DNA from: Pontibacillus litoralis JSM 072002
GTDB taxonomy: Bacteria; Bacillota; Bacilli; Bacillales; BH030062
Length of the DNA stretch: 64,000 bases
NCBI RefSeq assembly: GCF_000775615.1
Contig: NZ_AVPG01000004.1
Coordinates: forward strand, 1 to 64,000
Reading direction: 5' to 3'
The position numbers and the translations under genes were made by a program. The notes below the pieces were generated by a model. The model did not search any database, had not been told where the DNA came from, and saw only the letters and a program-made list of their open reading frames with translations. Positions 1-8,135 of this stretch are shown here, piece by piece. Positions within the stretch are counted from its first letter, which is position 1. The number at the start of each line of letters is the position of its first letter.

Positions 1-174
1 CGTAAAGTATTTCTTCTGTCCTTTTCATCGCATTATTTTTAAATTACATTAACTATATTACATACACCATTTTAATGTCAATACTTGTATAATCAAAATG
101 CTAATCCCTTCATTTTTGTTTAGCATTTCTTATTCAAGACACACTAAGGGAAACATCTACAAGGAGGTAACATA

Positions 175-432
175 ATGGACGATATGATGGATCCAAAAGA
201 AGTGCAGCAAGGGGATGATGTATATATTATATATCGTAATCCCCACACCCCAACAGTTGCCAACATTAAACAAGCGGAAATTGTACAACATCCGCATCAA
301 CCAAATGATGTAGCATTATTTTTACATGAAACCTTCCACGTCATCGAAGAAAATGATGCATTATTTACATCTCAAGAAGCAGCTGAACGGGCCTATCAAC
401 AGCTGTTTCCCAATCAACCACTAGATGGGTAA
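175..432 (+). CDS. splA: SplA-like regulator of spore photoproduct lyase
   Basis: 85-residue protein with the core GDDVYIIYRNPH followed by VANIKQAEIV, which I recognise as the SplA family (in B. subtilis a TRAP-like regulator that limits expression of the spore photoproduct lyase operon in the forespore). The ATG follows a strong ribosome site (AAGGAGGT, 161-168). A CACACTA element at 140-146 resembles a sigma-G -10 (CATACTA), but no convincing -35 is seen. In B. subtilis splB lies directly downstream; here the next gene is on the other strand, so this copy stands alone. The family call is from remembered similarity; the function is inferred. Confidence 0.75.
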   Translation: MDDMMDPKEVQQGDDVYIIYRNPHTPTVANIKQAEIVQHPHQPNDVALFLHETFHVIEENDALFTSQEAAERAYQQLFPNQPLDG

Positions 433-511
433 CTACACATAGGGGCATGGACAATCTATATCCTGTCCCTGTTTATGTTTCTATAAATCGTACTCTTTTC
501 TGTTCGAAGTG

Positions 512-1231
512 TTAAAACAATAGCAAACACAATACGAAAAATACGCACGCATTCACAATTTCAGTTATGCCAATATGAATTGGTTTTAATCTTCTTTTTC
601 TCGTTGTAAACCAATCCTTTAGTACATTAGGAACGTATGCAAGCGACATGGTCATACTAGTAATAAAAATAGGGGGAATAAGTAGCAAACCGTGAAATAC
701 ATGCGAAAACCACTTAAACTTTTTATTTTTCCATTCTCGGATTAGCGACTTTACATAAAAGGCACTACCCATGAAATAAAGGATAAGATAGAGACTTAAG
801 TTAACCATCTCACTAGTAAAAGATTTGGTTCCGAGAAAATAAGTTGCAGCTCCACCTAAAGAAAAAAGTACGATCCCACTAAAATCATTCCATAAAGAAC
901 GTTCGTTTTTCTCCAAAATAAAATAAACATTCACACCTATTAAGGGCGGTAAACACAAACTGAAATAAACGATTCTCGGTTGTATTAAAATAACAGGTAT
1001 TAAAAAGATAAGACCGAAAGCTAGGTAAGTGATAAACCATTTCATCATTTCCTTACGTTTACGTTCCATCCTGATGGCGTTATACATTGGAGTTGCCGAT
1101 AAAAATAAAAAGAACCAGCCAACAATAAATAACACATGGACAAACGAAGGAGATGAAAGAAAGGTACCTAACAAAACTGGCAATAAGAACATAGCCCATG
1201 TGCCATGTTCTCGAGGTAGTACGAGCTTCAT
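512..1231 (-). CDS. ywiC: YwiC-like integral membrane protein
   Basis: 239 residues, with about seven hydrophobic segments and the conserved N-terminal PREHGTWAMFLLP signature of YwiC-like proteins. The function of the family is not established. Members resemble membrane prenyltransferase-like proteins in hydrophobicity, but I see no aspartate-rich DDxxD motif. The ATG at 1231 is preceded by a GAGGAGA ribosome site. It is monocistronic and divergent from yfkAB. The stop lies close to the end of splA, so the two genes are convergent. Confidence 0.75.
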   Translation of the reverse strand: MKLVLPREHGTWAMFLLPVLLGTFLSSPSFVHVLFIVGWFFLFLSATPMYNAIRMERKRKEMMKWFITYLAFGLIFLIPVILIQPRIVYFSLCLPPLIGVNVYFILEKNERSLWNDFSGIVLFSLGGAATYFLGTKSFTSEMVNLSLYLILYFMGSAFYVKSLIREWKNKKFKWFSHVFHGLLLIPPIFITSMTMSLAYVPNVLKDWFTTRKRRLKPIHIGITEIVNACVFFVLCLLLF

Positions 1232-1432
1232 GTGACATTCTCCTCACTAATCATCCTATTTTGCATACATACTCATTATAACTGGATTGTTTCCAAAAAG
1301 GGTGTCAACCATCCTACTTTTTAAGACAGTATTCATAAATTATCCTAACTCACCTAGTTCTTTTTTTTCTTCATACGTGATAGAATGGTAGCTGTTGTAT
1401 CAATAGAATTTCAATTAGAAAGGGAGTTTCAT

Positions 1433-2560
1433 ATGTCACAAAACATGAAGCTTCAAGCGATTACGCCAGCAAACGATCCGTGGGAAGCGTACATGGATAT
1501 CGAAGAGCATGGCTCATTAACACTATCCAACGTCGAATTTACGACGACTCATTTATGTAATATGCGATGTGATCATTGCGCCGTAGGATACACATTAACG
1601 AATAAGGACCCTGATGCCCTTCCTTTTTCTTTATTAAAAGAAAGGCTTGATGAAATCCCTCATTTACGTGCTTTGAGTATAACAGGCGGAGAACCGATGA
1701 TGTCAATGAAATCTGTGAGGGAATATGTCGTTCCGTTACTAAAATACGCGCACGAACGCGGTGTAAAAACACAGATTAACTCGAACTTAACATTGCCGTA
1801 TGAGCGTTATCTAGACATTATCCCTTACCTTGATGTATTGCACATATCTCATAATTGGGGAACGCTAGATGAATTTATGCATACGGGCTTTGCTCGAATG
1901 GAACGAAAGCCACCAGAACAAGTAAGAGCCAAGTACTTTGATCGCATGGTGGAAAACGCACAAAAACTAGCAGCGGAAGGGGTTATGGTATCAGCAGAAA
2001 CGATGTTAAATCGCCGGACATTACCCTATTTAGAATCCATCCATGATCACATTGTGGAAATGGGCTGTACACGTCACGAAGTACACCCAATGTACCCTGC
2101 AGATTTCGCTAGTGACCTTGACATCCTTTCATTAGATGAAATGAAACAAGCGATCACTAGGTTGCTAAACCACAGAAATAAAGAGATGTGGATGTTGTTT
2201 GGTACGTTACCATTTTATCCTTGTAGTTCAGATCAAGACTCTTTACATTTACAACAACGATTGTATGCAGAGCCAAATGTATCGGTAAGAAATGACCCTG
2301 ATGGACGTTCTCGTTTAAATGTTAACATCTTTAGTGGAGAAATTATCGTTACTGATTTCGGTGATGAACCGAATTTAGGCAATATCCAAACCAATTCCTT
2401 ACAAGAGGCGTATGATCGTTGGCAAGAAACGAATATCGCAAAATCGTTAAATTGTCATTGCCCTGCCGTTCACTGTTTAGGGCCTAACGTACTCGTAAAA
2501 AACTCCTATTACAAAGGCGTTGATTTCCAAAGTCGATCAGCCAAGATTAGTAAGTCCTAA
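1433..2560 (+). CDS. yfkAB: Radical SAM protein YfkAB
   Basis: 375 residues from the ATG at 1433, chosen because AGAAAGGGAG sits just upstream; an in-frame start at 1385 has no ribosome site. The radical SAM cluster CNMRCDHC has cysteines at about residues 42, 46 and 49, and SITGGEP follows as the SAM-binding GGE motif. The C-terminus carries a second cysteine group (CHCPAVHC), likely an auxiliary iron-sulfur site. In B. subtilis 168 the equivalent is annotated as two genes, yfkA and yfkB; here it is a single reading frame. The substrate is unknown. It ends in a strong hairpin shared with the convergent gene. Confidence 0.88.
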   Translation: MSQNMKLQAITPANDPWEAYMDIEEHGSLTLSNVEFTTTHLCNMRCDHCAVGYTLTNKDPDALPFSLLKERLDEIPHLRALSITGGEPMMSMKSVREYVVPLLKYAHERGVKTQINSNLTLPYERYLDIIPYLDVLHISHNWGTLDEFMHTGFARMERKPPEQVRAKYFDRMVENAQKLAAEGVMVSAETMLNRRTLPYLESIHDHIVEMGCTRHEVHPMYPADFASDLDILSLDEMKQAITRLLNHRNKEMWMLFGTLPFYPCSSDQDSLHLQQRLYAEPNVSVRNDPDGRSRLNVNIFSGEIIVTDFGDEPNLGNIQTNSLQEAYDRWQETNIAKSLNCHCPAVHCLGPNVLVKNSYYKGVDFQSRSAKISKS

Positions 2561-2565
2561 CCATG

Positions 2566-2602
2566 AAATCATCCAAGTCTTTCAGTCAGGCTTGGGTGAT
2601 TT
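2566..2602. terminator. Hairpin terminator between yfkAB and the convergent small gene
   Basis: A 12-bp stem (AAATCATCCAAG, 2566-2577, paired with 2591-2602, one G-T wobble) has a 13-nt loop and starts directly after the yfkAB stop. T-rich sequence follows on the plus strand and AT-rich sequence on the other, so it could serve both convergent genes. Confidence 0.75.
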
Positions 2603-2608
2603 TATGGT

Positions 2609-2818
2609 TTATTTTTTGCATGTAAACGAATAGGAATTAGTCAAACTATCATGTATTTCTAACATGATTTCTCCGTCATGCTCGTAACATTGCGTAATTA
2701 ACAAATTAATTTCCTTCGTATGAAAGTAGCTCGTTGTAAGGTAGACGAATTCTATTGCTATGATAAGAACTAAAAAGACAATTAATCCGACAACACCTTC
2801 TTTCCTTCTCCATTTCAT
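2609..2818 (-). CDS. Small single-pass membrane protein, function unknown
   Basis: 69 residues: a basic N-terminus (MKWRRKEG), one hydrophobic helix at about residues 8-30, then a soluble, mixed-charge tail containing two cysteines (ITQCYEHDG and SFTCKK). The charge pattern suggests the tail is outside the cell, where the cysteines could form a disulfide; this is inferred. An AGGGGAGAAGG ribosome site precedes the ATG. I do not recognise the family. Confidence 0.6.
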   Translation of the reverse strand: MKWRRKEGVVGLIVFLVLIIAIEFVYLTTSYFHTKEINLLITQCYEHDGEIMLEIHDSLTNSYSFTCKK

Positions 2819-2869
2819 ATCGCGCCTTCTCCCCTCTCAATCGGTTAGTCGTGTTAGGTTAAACATCCG

Positions 2870-2900
2870 CCCTTTCTACATACGATAGAAAGGGGTTTTT
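2870..2900 (+). terminator. Terminator-like hairpin with no obvious gene upstream
   Basis: A perfect 9-bp stem CCCTTTCTA (2870-2878) pairs with TAGAAAGGG (2886-2894) around a 7-nt loop and is followed by GGTTTTTG on the plus strand. No plus-strand gene lies between the yfkAB terminator and this point. It may back up yfkAB termination or end an unrecognised short transcript. Confidence 0.45.
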
Positions 2901-3035
2901 GTTTCACATTTTAGAGAAAAGCACAGTACGCCCTTTAACAACAAGGGCACTATAGGACATAAAGTAACCCGAGAGCATCATTGTCATATCTGAAACAGAA
3001 GAACCACAAGTCAAGATTTTATCATTTACTAAACT

Positions 3036-3062
3036 AAAAAATCTGCCAGCAAGCGCTGACAG
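3036..3062 (-). terminator. Rho-independent terminator of the DUF6501 gene
   Basis: Read on the minus strand, CTGTCAGC (3062-3055) pairs with GCTGGCAG (3050-3043) around a GCTT loop and is followed by ATTTTTTAG. It lies a few bases after the stop of the gene at 3071-3274. Confidence 0.85.
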
Positions 3063-3070
3063 ACTATCTC

Positions 3071-3274
3071 TTACACTTCTTTAAAGTATTCCTTTAAAAA
3101 GCCACCTATTTGTCCTGTATTATCTATGATGAATATAAACTCATCCGTCTCATTTTTCACATCATATACTTTACCTGGTGTTAATACGTTATGAACAACG
3201 AATTTCTTTGCATCCGCATGCACACATTCTACTTGTTTCATTGTCTCTACTTCATGCCAATTTTTATGGATCAT
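3071..3274 (-). CDS. DUF6501 family protein
   Basis: 67 residues. The pattern (MIHKNWHE, VECVHADAKKFVVHNVLTPGK, then IIDNTGQIGGFLKEYF) matches a small Bacillaceae family that I know as DUF6501. It is soluble, with no membrane helix or signal peptide, and of unknown function. An AGGAGG ribosome site lies upstream of the ATG and its own terminator lies downstream, so it appears to be a single-gene transcript. Confidence 0.7.
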   Translation of the reverse strand: MIHKNWHEVETMKQVECVHADAKKFVVHNVLTPGKVYDVKNETDEFIFIIDNTGQIGGFLKEYFKEV

Positions 3275-3334
3275 TTTGCGGCCTCCTATCGATTGATTAC
3301 GCGCATTCCATTATAGCATGTCGTAACGATATTA

Positions 3335-3946
3335 TCATATAGCTTTTATATGTTGATTGTACCATTCTTTCGCCGCATCTACTTCTTGATTCGTTAATCG
3401 ATGACCATTTCGTTCCCAATAGGTTGTAACGTCTGCCCCTTGTGATGTAAGCATGGACGTCAGTTCCTTCGTTTCCGTTGGCAAACAAATCGGATCATTC
3501 TCCCCTGCACCTATAAACACTCTTAGTTGAGACATATTTGGCATTTGTAGCCCTCGAATCGGAACCATAGGGTGAAATAATACCGCAGCTTTAAATACAG
3601 ATTCATAGTGAAATAGTAAACTTCCCGCCATGTTCGCCCCATTGGAATAGCCAACAGCAATCACGTTATTTCGATCAAACGCATACTGCTCAGCTGCTTG
3701 ATCAAGAAATGCAGCTAATTCTTTCGTACGTAAGTTTAAATCTTCTTCATCAAACACCCCTTCACGAAGTCGCTTAAAAAATCGCGCCATGCCGTTTTCA
3801 AGCACATTTCCTCTTACACTTAACACTGAAGCTTGTTCATCTATTGTCTGCGCTATCGGCAGCAAATCTCGCTCATCTCCACCTGTACCGTGTAACAACA
3901 ACAATATAGGTGCATTCTTATCCCCTTTTATAAACAAATGTTGCAC
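3335..3946 (-). CDS. mhqD: MhqD-like alpha/beta-hydrolase (carboxylesterase)
   Basis: 203-residue predicted esterase of the dienelactone hydrolase/carboxylesterase group. Visible motifs are HGTGGDE (about 19-25, oxyanion region), nucleophile elbow GYSNGA with Ser101, Asp151 in GENDP, and His182 in NGHRL, giving a full catalytic triad. The start codon appears to be GTG, preceded by GAGGTGAG. The assignment to MhqD (hydrolase of the quinone-stress regulon in B. subtilis) rests on similarity plus the perfect MhqR-type operator just upstream at 3965-3988. Substrate and quinone induction are inferred. No mhqR gene is visible in the window. Confidence 0.8.
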   Translation of the reverse strand: MQHLFIKGDKNAPILLLLHGTGGDERDLLPIAQTIDEQASVLSVRGNVLENGMARFFKRLREGVFDEEDLNLRTKELAAFLDQAAEQYAFDRNNVIAVGYSNGANMAGSLLFHYESVFKAAVLFHPMVPIRGLQMPNMSQLRVFIGAGENDPICLPTETKELTSMLTSQGADVTTYWERNGHRLTNQEVDAAKEWYNQHIKAI

Positions 3947-3964
3947 GTACTCACCTCATTCGTA

Positions 3965-3988
3965 ATTATCTTGAATTCAAGATAATTG
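3965..3988. promoter_or_regulatory. MhqR-type operator, 24-bp perfect palindrome
   Basis: The left half AATTATCTTGAA is mirrored exactly by the right half, centred on GAATTC, about 20 bp upstream of the esterase start. The core closely resembles the inverted repeat described for MhqR (TATCTCGAATTCGAGATA type) in B. subtilis. A MarR-family repressor that responds to quinones is the expected ligand. The match to MhqR is from memory of the consensus. Confidence 0.75.
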
Positions 3989-4013
3989 TAACGTACATAA
4001 GTTCACACGTCAA

Positions 4014-5045
4014 TTAATGGATTTTACGAGCTCGATTTAAAAGCATTTTCAATAAAAACGGGACAAGAGTAACGACCAATAATAAACGGATCATTTGCAA
4101 AGAACCAACCATAGTCGGATCTGCACCTACACTTTGCGCTACTAAAGCCATCTCTACTAATCCTCCTGGGACGATACTTAAAAAAGAAGTTGGAATGTCT
4201 ACATCTGTGACGATATGAAATACATAGCTTAACAGAAAAGCAACGAACAGTAACCACATCGTTAAAACGAAATAAACAGCGCATACTTTCATGGAAGTCA
4301 AAATGTCTTTCCACATAATAGTATGACCTAAATAAACCCCTAGTATGACTTGCGCTACTATCGTAATGGAAGTAGGAATCGTAAACACTGGCACACCAGC
4401 TGTTTTTAACACAGCAACAAAAAGCATTGGTATCATTACATAACTTGCTGGTATGCGTTCACGCAATAATTGAGCCAAGGCGTAAGCAATCAGCAAACAA
4501 ATGATTGTCCAATCTTCTCCTTGTTCCATTGAAGATTGATACACCTGATCCACAGAAGCTCCATTTAACCAATGTGTAGCGATAAACGGAACAACAAATA
4601 GCAAAGTGATCAAACGAATGGTATGTAAAATGGAAACCATGGCCGTATTGCTTTGCAGCGAGTCACTAAGAGCGGTCGCAGCTGATAAACCACCAGGAAT
4701 GCTGCCAATTAAAGACACATCTGGTGTTAACCCCATTCTTTTTCCAATGATGTAACCGTTCCATAGACTGATAGCAATAAGCAAGATTGTTAAAGCAATA
4801 TAAGGTAGGACATACGAGGACATATTCGCAAATGTATCCTCTGTGAAGTAGGAACCTATTTGAATACCAAGAAGGGCAAAGCTAATATTTTTCAAACGAG
4901 TGGAAGATCTCGTACTCGCATGTGCTAGTGTTTTATAAAGCAATAGAGCGGTAACCGCACCTAAAATCCACGGCAAAGGCAGGTTTAAGGTAGCAAACAA
5001 CATGCCACCTACAGTCCCAATGCCATACGTTATTATAAGTTTCAT
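4014..5045 (-). CDS. AbrB-type integral membrane protein
   Basis: 343 residues, with roughly ten hydrophobic segments arranged as two homologous halves. Each half has a glycine/proline-rich segment (IGSIPGGLSAATAL near 117 and LSIVPGGLVEMALVAQ near 290) that is typical of the AbrB membrane family (PF05145, wrongly called ammonia monooxygenase in many annotations; not the AbrB transition-state regulator). The function is unknown; a transport or regulatory role has been proposed for the family. A GAGGAGG ribosome site precedes the ATG. It is separated from mhqD by the MhqR-type palindrome, which lies beyond its stop. Confidence 0.8.
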   Translation of the reverse strand: MKLIITYGIGTVGGMLFATLNLPLPWILGAVTALLLYKTLAHASTRSSTRLKNISFALLGIQIGSYFTEDTFANMSSYVLPYIALTILLIAISLWNGYIIGKRMGLTPDVSLIGSIPGGLSAATALSDSLQSNTAMVSILHTIRLITLLFVVPFIATHWLNGASVDQVYQSSMEQGEDWTIICLLIAYALAQLLRERIPASYVMIPMLFVAVLKTAGVPVFTIPTSITIVAQVILGVYLGHTIMWKDILTSMKVCAVYFVLTMWLLFVAFLLSYVFHIVTDVDIPTSFLSIVPGGLVEMALVAQSVGADPTMVGSLQMIRLLLVVTLVPFLLKMLLNRARKIH

Positions 5046-5175
5046 TACCTTGTACCTCCTCTTCCAAACAAAAAAAGTTCATTTGGTTCATTTAATTGTC
5101 TCATTGCGCTTATATTTCACGATTTGAATAGTAGGAAATTCCAATCATCATGACGTTGTTCTTGGAGGAGGTAAA

Positions 5176-5286
5176 ATGAATGTACTATTGGATAGTAATG
5201 ATGTGTTAAACCATATTTTATTTCGTACATTTTCCTTGTTATTCATATGTAGTACTTTGAAAAGTTATTTATTATGCTTCAATTAA
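5176..5286 (+). CDS. Very small ORF (36 aa) with a strong ribosome site
   Basis: ATG at 5176 follows GGAGGAGGT with ideal spacing. The 36-residue product begins MNVLLDSNDVLNHILF and has a moderately hydrophobic centre with two cysteines near the end. A hairpin with a T-rich tail (5350-5400) lies about 65 bp downstream on the same strand, consistent with an independent short transcript. It sits in an otherwise empty 357-bp divergent gap (5046-5402). I do not recognise it; whether it is translated is unproven. Confidence 0.45.
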   Translation: MNVLLDSNDVLNHILFRTFSLLFICSTLKSYLLCFN

Positions 5287-5349
5287 TCCACCTGCGTGGG
5301 AACTCCTTCTTCTCATAGTTTATATTGATAAAACACATTACTTTAAGGA

Positions 5350-5400
5350 GTGGGCTAACTACAAGTATCATAATAGCTTATTAGCCCACCGTTCCTTTTT
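5350..5400 (+). terminator. Terminator after the 36-aa ORF
   Basis: GTGGGCTAA (5350-5358) pairs perfectly with TTAGCCCAC (5381-5389) and is followed by CGTTCCTTTTT on the plus strand. The minus direction has no T tract, so it does not serve msrAB. A short ACTCCTT about 50 bp upstream could pair with the AAGGAGT at the base of this stem, an alternative fold. Confidence 0.6.
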
Positions 5401-5402
5401 CA

Positions 5403-6365
5403 TTATTGAAATATATATCGTAAGTAACCATATCCTTCTTCTTCTAATCGATCGATTGGAATAAATCGAAGTGCGGCGGAATTAATGCAATAACGTAATC
5501 CCCCCTCCTCTTTAGGTCCATCTTCGAATACATGCCCTAAGTGGGAATCGCCTTCTTTACTACGCACTTCTGTTCGAATCATACCGTGAGAACGATCACT
5601 ATATTCTTCTACGTAATAATGATCGATAGGACGAGTAAAGCTTGGCCAACCACACCCAGCATCGTATTTATCTTTGGAGCTAAATAGCGGCTCACCTGAA
5701 ACAATATCGACGTAAATTCCTTCCCCAGTATGATGATAAAATTCGTTTTGAAACGGGGGTTCTGTACCATTTTGTTGCGTTACATGATATTGCATCTTTG
5801 TTAACGTACGTTGTAGCTCTTGTTCATTTTGATTTTTCTTCCAATACTTATCGATAAAATCTTTGCGTCCAGATCCTTTTTTATAAAGGTTGTAATGAAA
5901 TGATTGTTTTCTATAATAATCTTGGTGCTTCTCTTCAGCCTCATAAAACGTTTTCGCTGGGACAATTTTCGTTACAATTGATTTATCAAATCTTCCGCTT
6001 TCTTCTAATTGTTGCTTTGATTTTTCTGCCTCGATACGTTGAGACTCATTATGGTAAAAGATTGCTGTTGTATAGGATTCACCTCGGTCAGCAAATTGTC
6101 CACCTACATCAGTTGGGTCAATTTGCTGCCAAAAAACGTCTAGCAACCGTTCATATGAAAACACGGTTGGATCGAATGTAATCTGCACCGCTTCTACATG
6201 GCCTGTTTGTTTCGACACAACTTCTTCGTAAGTCGGATTTTCTTGATGCCCACCAGTGTAGCCAGCGACAACTTTTTCTATCCCTGGCCTTTGATCAAAT
6301 GGTTCTACCATACACCAAAAACATCCACCTGCAAATGTTGCCTGTTCTAATTTTTCATTTACCAC
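5403..6365 (-). CDS. msrAB: Bifunctional peptide methionine sulfoxide reductase MsrA/MsrB
   Basis: 320 residues. The N-terminal MsrA domain (about 1-160) carries GGCFWC with catalytic Cys15 and reduces methionine-S-sulfoxide. The C-terminal MsrB domain (about 185-320) carries [10 protein letters not shown] and LRYCINS with catalytic Cys293 and reduces the R-isomer. In B. subtilis msrA and msrB are separate genes, so this is the fused form known from many bacteria. No paired CxxC zinc motifs are seen in the MsrB half. No signal peptide is seen, so it is cytosolic. A GGAGGAA ribosome site precedes the ATG. Confidence 0.95.
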   Translation of the reverse strand: MVNEKLEQATFAGGCFWCMVEPFDQRPGIEKVVAGYTGGHQENPTYEEVVSKQTGHVEAVQITFDPTVFSYERLLDVFWQQIDPTDVGGQFADRGESYTTAIFYHNESQRIEAEKSKQQLEESGRFDKSIVTKIVPAKTFYEAEEKHQDYYRKQSFHYNLYKKGSGRKDFIDKYWKKNQNEQELQRTLTKMQYHVTQQNGTEPPFQNEFYHHTGEGIYVDIVSGEPLFSSKDKYDAGCGWPSFTRPIDHYYVEEYSDRSHGMIRTEVRSKEGDSHLGHVFEDGPKEEGGLRYCINSAALRFIPIDRLEEEGYGYLRYIFQ

Positions 6366-6450
6366 ATTGCATTCCTCCTAAAAACGTGTATGTTTATTGT
6401 TTCTTTTTTGCCATTTTAAATCAAGTATATTGCTTTTTCCATTCATAAAA

Positions 6451-6486
6451 AAACCCCAACCACTTATATATATAAGCGTGGTTGGG
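6451..6486 (-). terminator. Terminator overlapping the 3' end of the YqfQ-like gene
   Basis: On the minus strand CCCAACCAC (6486-6478) pairs with GTGGTTGGG (6463-6455), with an inner CTTAT/ATAAG extension, followed by GTTTTTTT. The stem includes the last codons and stop of the gene at 6464-7063, a compact arrangement. Confidence 0.85.
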
Positions 6487-7063
6487 ATCTTCCAGAGTGT
6501 TGTTTCGTTGATGTTGTGTGCGGTTTAGTCACATCACTGGCTTCTATCACTTTAGCCTTACTACTAGAATCCTTCTTTTGCATAGGCGACTTACTTTTTG
6601 TTTGCTCTTTTGTACCTTCTTCCTTTTTTGTACCTTCTTCATCAGGTTCATTCATTAGTTTCATTAACTTGAACATCGTTGGAGCATTTTTAATCATTGG
6701 GCCGTATTGTTGTACCATTGGGGCTGCTGTTTGAGCTAATTTTAATCCTTGTTGTACGTTGTTTAACATCCCCGTCAGGCCACCTCCAGCACTAGTTGTT
6801 CCAGACATCAAACCTGAGGTTGCATTTGCCATTGGACCCATATTCCCTATTGTAGATCCACCACCAAATAAACGGGACAACAAACCGCCAGACCTTGCAC
6901 CTTGCACGGAAGTTGGCATCGCTTGCTGAAAAGGAAACCCATTGGTCTGGGCAAACGGTGACATTCTCATCGGCTGTTGCATCCCGCTATTAAAACGAAA
7001 CGGGGCTTCACTTGGCTGAAAACGTTGATTCGAAAACCTTGGCATACCTTTTGGAGGCATCAT
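6464..7063 (-). CDS. yqfQ: VrrA/YqfQ-like protein
   Basis: 199 residues of low complexity. A Met/Pro/Phe/Gln/Gly-rich N-terminal half (about 1-95) is followed by a conserved middle (LTGMLNNVQQGLKLAQTAAPMVQQYGPMIKNAP, given here only in part: LNNVQQGLKLAQTA) and a Lys/Ser/Glu-rich C-terminus with a short EEGTKKEEGTKE repeat. This arrangement matches the YqfQ/VrrA family, whose B. anthracis member is a variable-repeat locus. It is probably associated with the spore or cell surface; this is inferred. An AGGAAGGTGGGG ribosome site precedes the ATG. Confidence 0.7.
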   Translation of the reverse strand: MMPPKGMPRFSNQRFQPSEAPFRFNSGMQQPMRMSPFAQTNGFPFQQAMPTSVQGARSGGLLSRLFGGGSTIGNMGPMANATSGLMSGTTSAGGGLTGMLNNVQQGLKLAQTAAPMVQQYGPMIKNAPTMFKLMKLMNEPDEEGTKKEEGTKEQTKSKSPMQKKDSSSKAKVIEASDVTKPHTTSTKQHSGRSQPRLYI

Positions 7064-7150
7064 TACCCCACCTTCCTCTACACATCACTAATAATAATGT
7101 ACGAATAATGATGCATAGCGGTGTGGGCAAATGACTCAAGCGTTGCACAT

Positions 7151-7822
7151 TTAGTTAGGTAATTGCCAATTAATTGGTGTATAGCCCTGTGCACGCAAGA
7201 AATCATTGGCTTTTGAAAAATGCTGACAACCAAAAAAACCACGATAAGCAGATAATGGACTTGGATGCGGCGCGGTTAATACGCAGTGCTTGGATGAATC
7301 AATGTCTTTTCCTTTTTGTTGAGCTGGTCGTCCCCACAGTAGAAACACCATTGGCTCCTGCCGTTTATTTAATTGCTCAATAAGATAGTCGGTAAAACGT
7401 TCCCACCCTATTCCTTTGTGCGAATGCGCTCGTTTCTCTTGCACCGTCAGTACTGTATTTAATAACAACACGCCTTGCTTTGCCCAAGCATGTAAATGAC
7501 CATGATTCGGCATTTCAAAACCGACATCTGTTTGCAATTCTTTGTACATATTCTTTAAAGAAGGAGGTATTGGTACCCCTTCTTGGACAGAAAAGCTAAA
7601 TCCATGAGCTTGATTCGGTCCATGATAAGGATCTTGCCCTAATAAAACTACTTTCGTTTCAGCATACGATGTCGCGTTCAAAGCATTTAATATATCCGAC
7701 TGAGCTGGATAAATTGTTTGCTCAGCATATTCACGCTCTAACGTTTGTTGTAACTCTTTGAAATAGGCTTTATGAAATTCTGGTTGCACGATTTCCTTCC
7801 AATCATTATGTATATGAAACAT
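7151..7822 (-). CDS. ung: Uracil-DNA glycosylase (family 1)
   Basis: 223 residues, the usual length. The water-activating motif GQDPYHG has Asp64, and the second active-site motif is HPSPLSAYRGFFG (His186). The enzyme excises uracil from DNA in base-excision repair. It is monocistronic, with an AAGGGGATCCGC-type site before the ATG and a terminator of the upstream small gene between the two. Confidence 0.97.
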   Translation of the reverse strand: MFHIHNDWKEIVQPEFHKAYFKELQQTLEREYAEQTIYPAQSDILNALNATSYAETKVVLLGQDPYHGPNQAHGFSFSVQEGVPIPPSLKNMYKELQTDVGFEMPNHGHLHAWAKQGVLLLNTVLTVQEKRAHSHKGIGWERFTDYLIEQLNKRQEPMVFLLWGRPAQQKGKDIDSSKHCVLTAPHPSPLSAYRGFFGCQHFSKANDFLRAQGYTPINWQLPN

Positions 7823-7840
7823 GCGGATCCCCTTTCTAAC

Positions 7841-7871
7841 AAAAAAACAGATGCAAAATTCACATCTGTTT
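7841..7871 (-). terminator. Terminator of the 26-aa ORF upstream of ung
   Basis: On the minus strand AAACAGATG (7871-7863) pairs with CATCTGTTT (7853-7845) and runs into a T7 stretch. It follows the stop of the small ORF at 7900-7980, supporting that ORF as a transcribed unit. Confidence 0.8.
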
Positions 7872-7899
7872 CATAGTCTAGCAATATATGATAGAACTA

Positions 7900-7980
7900 T
7901 CAATCCGTTGTTAAATCTCCCGCAATAATAAGAGCGATTGTCGCACTCATAATAATTCCTAACACCATCATTGATAACAT
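7900..7980 (-). CDS. 26-aa single-helix membrane peptide (hypothetical)
   Basis: The ATG at 7980 has GAAAGAGGG six bases upstream; another ATG two codons earlier (7986) is too close to that site. The product starts MLSMMVLGIIMSATIAL and is one continuous hydrophobic helix ending in an acidic GDLTTD tail. A good terminator (7841-7871) follows. Small membrane peptides of this kind often bind larger membrane complexes, but no partner is suggested by the neighbours (ung, DUF2584). Translation is unproven. Confidence 0.5.
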   Translation of the reverse strand: MLSMMVLGIIMSATIALIIAGDLTTD

Positions 7981-8135
7981 GTTCATCCCTCTTTCTCCAT
8001 GTGGTATTATTTCTTAATTTCATTATAAAGGAATACCAACATAGACAGAGGAAATAACTATGGCAATTTGATGAAAATAACGCAATCATTTCCCGGGCAA
8101 CCGCAGTTTTCTACATAAATACAGATAGAATGTCG

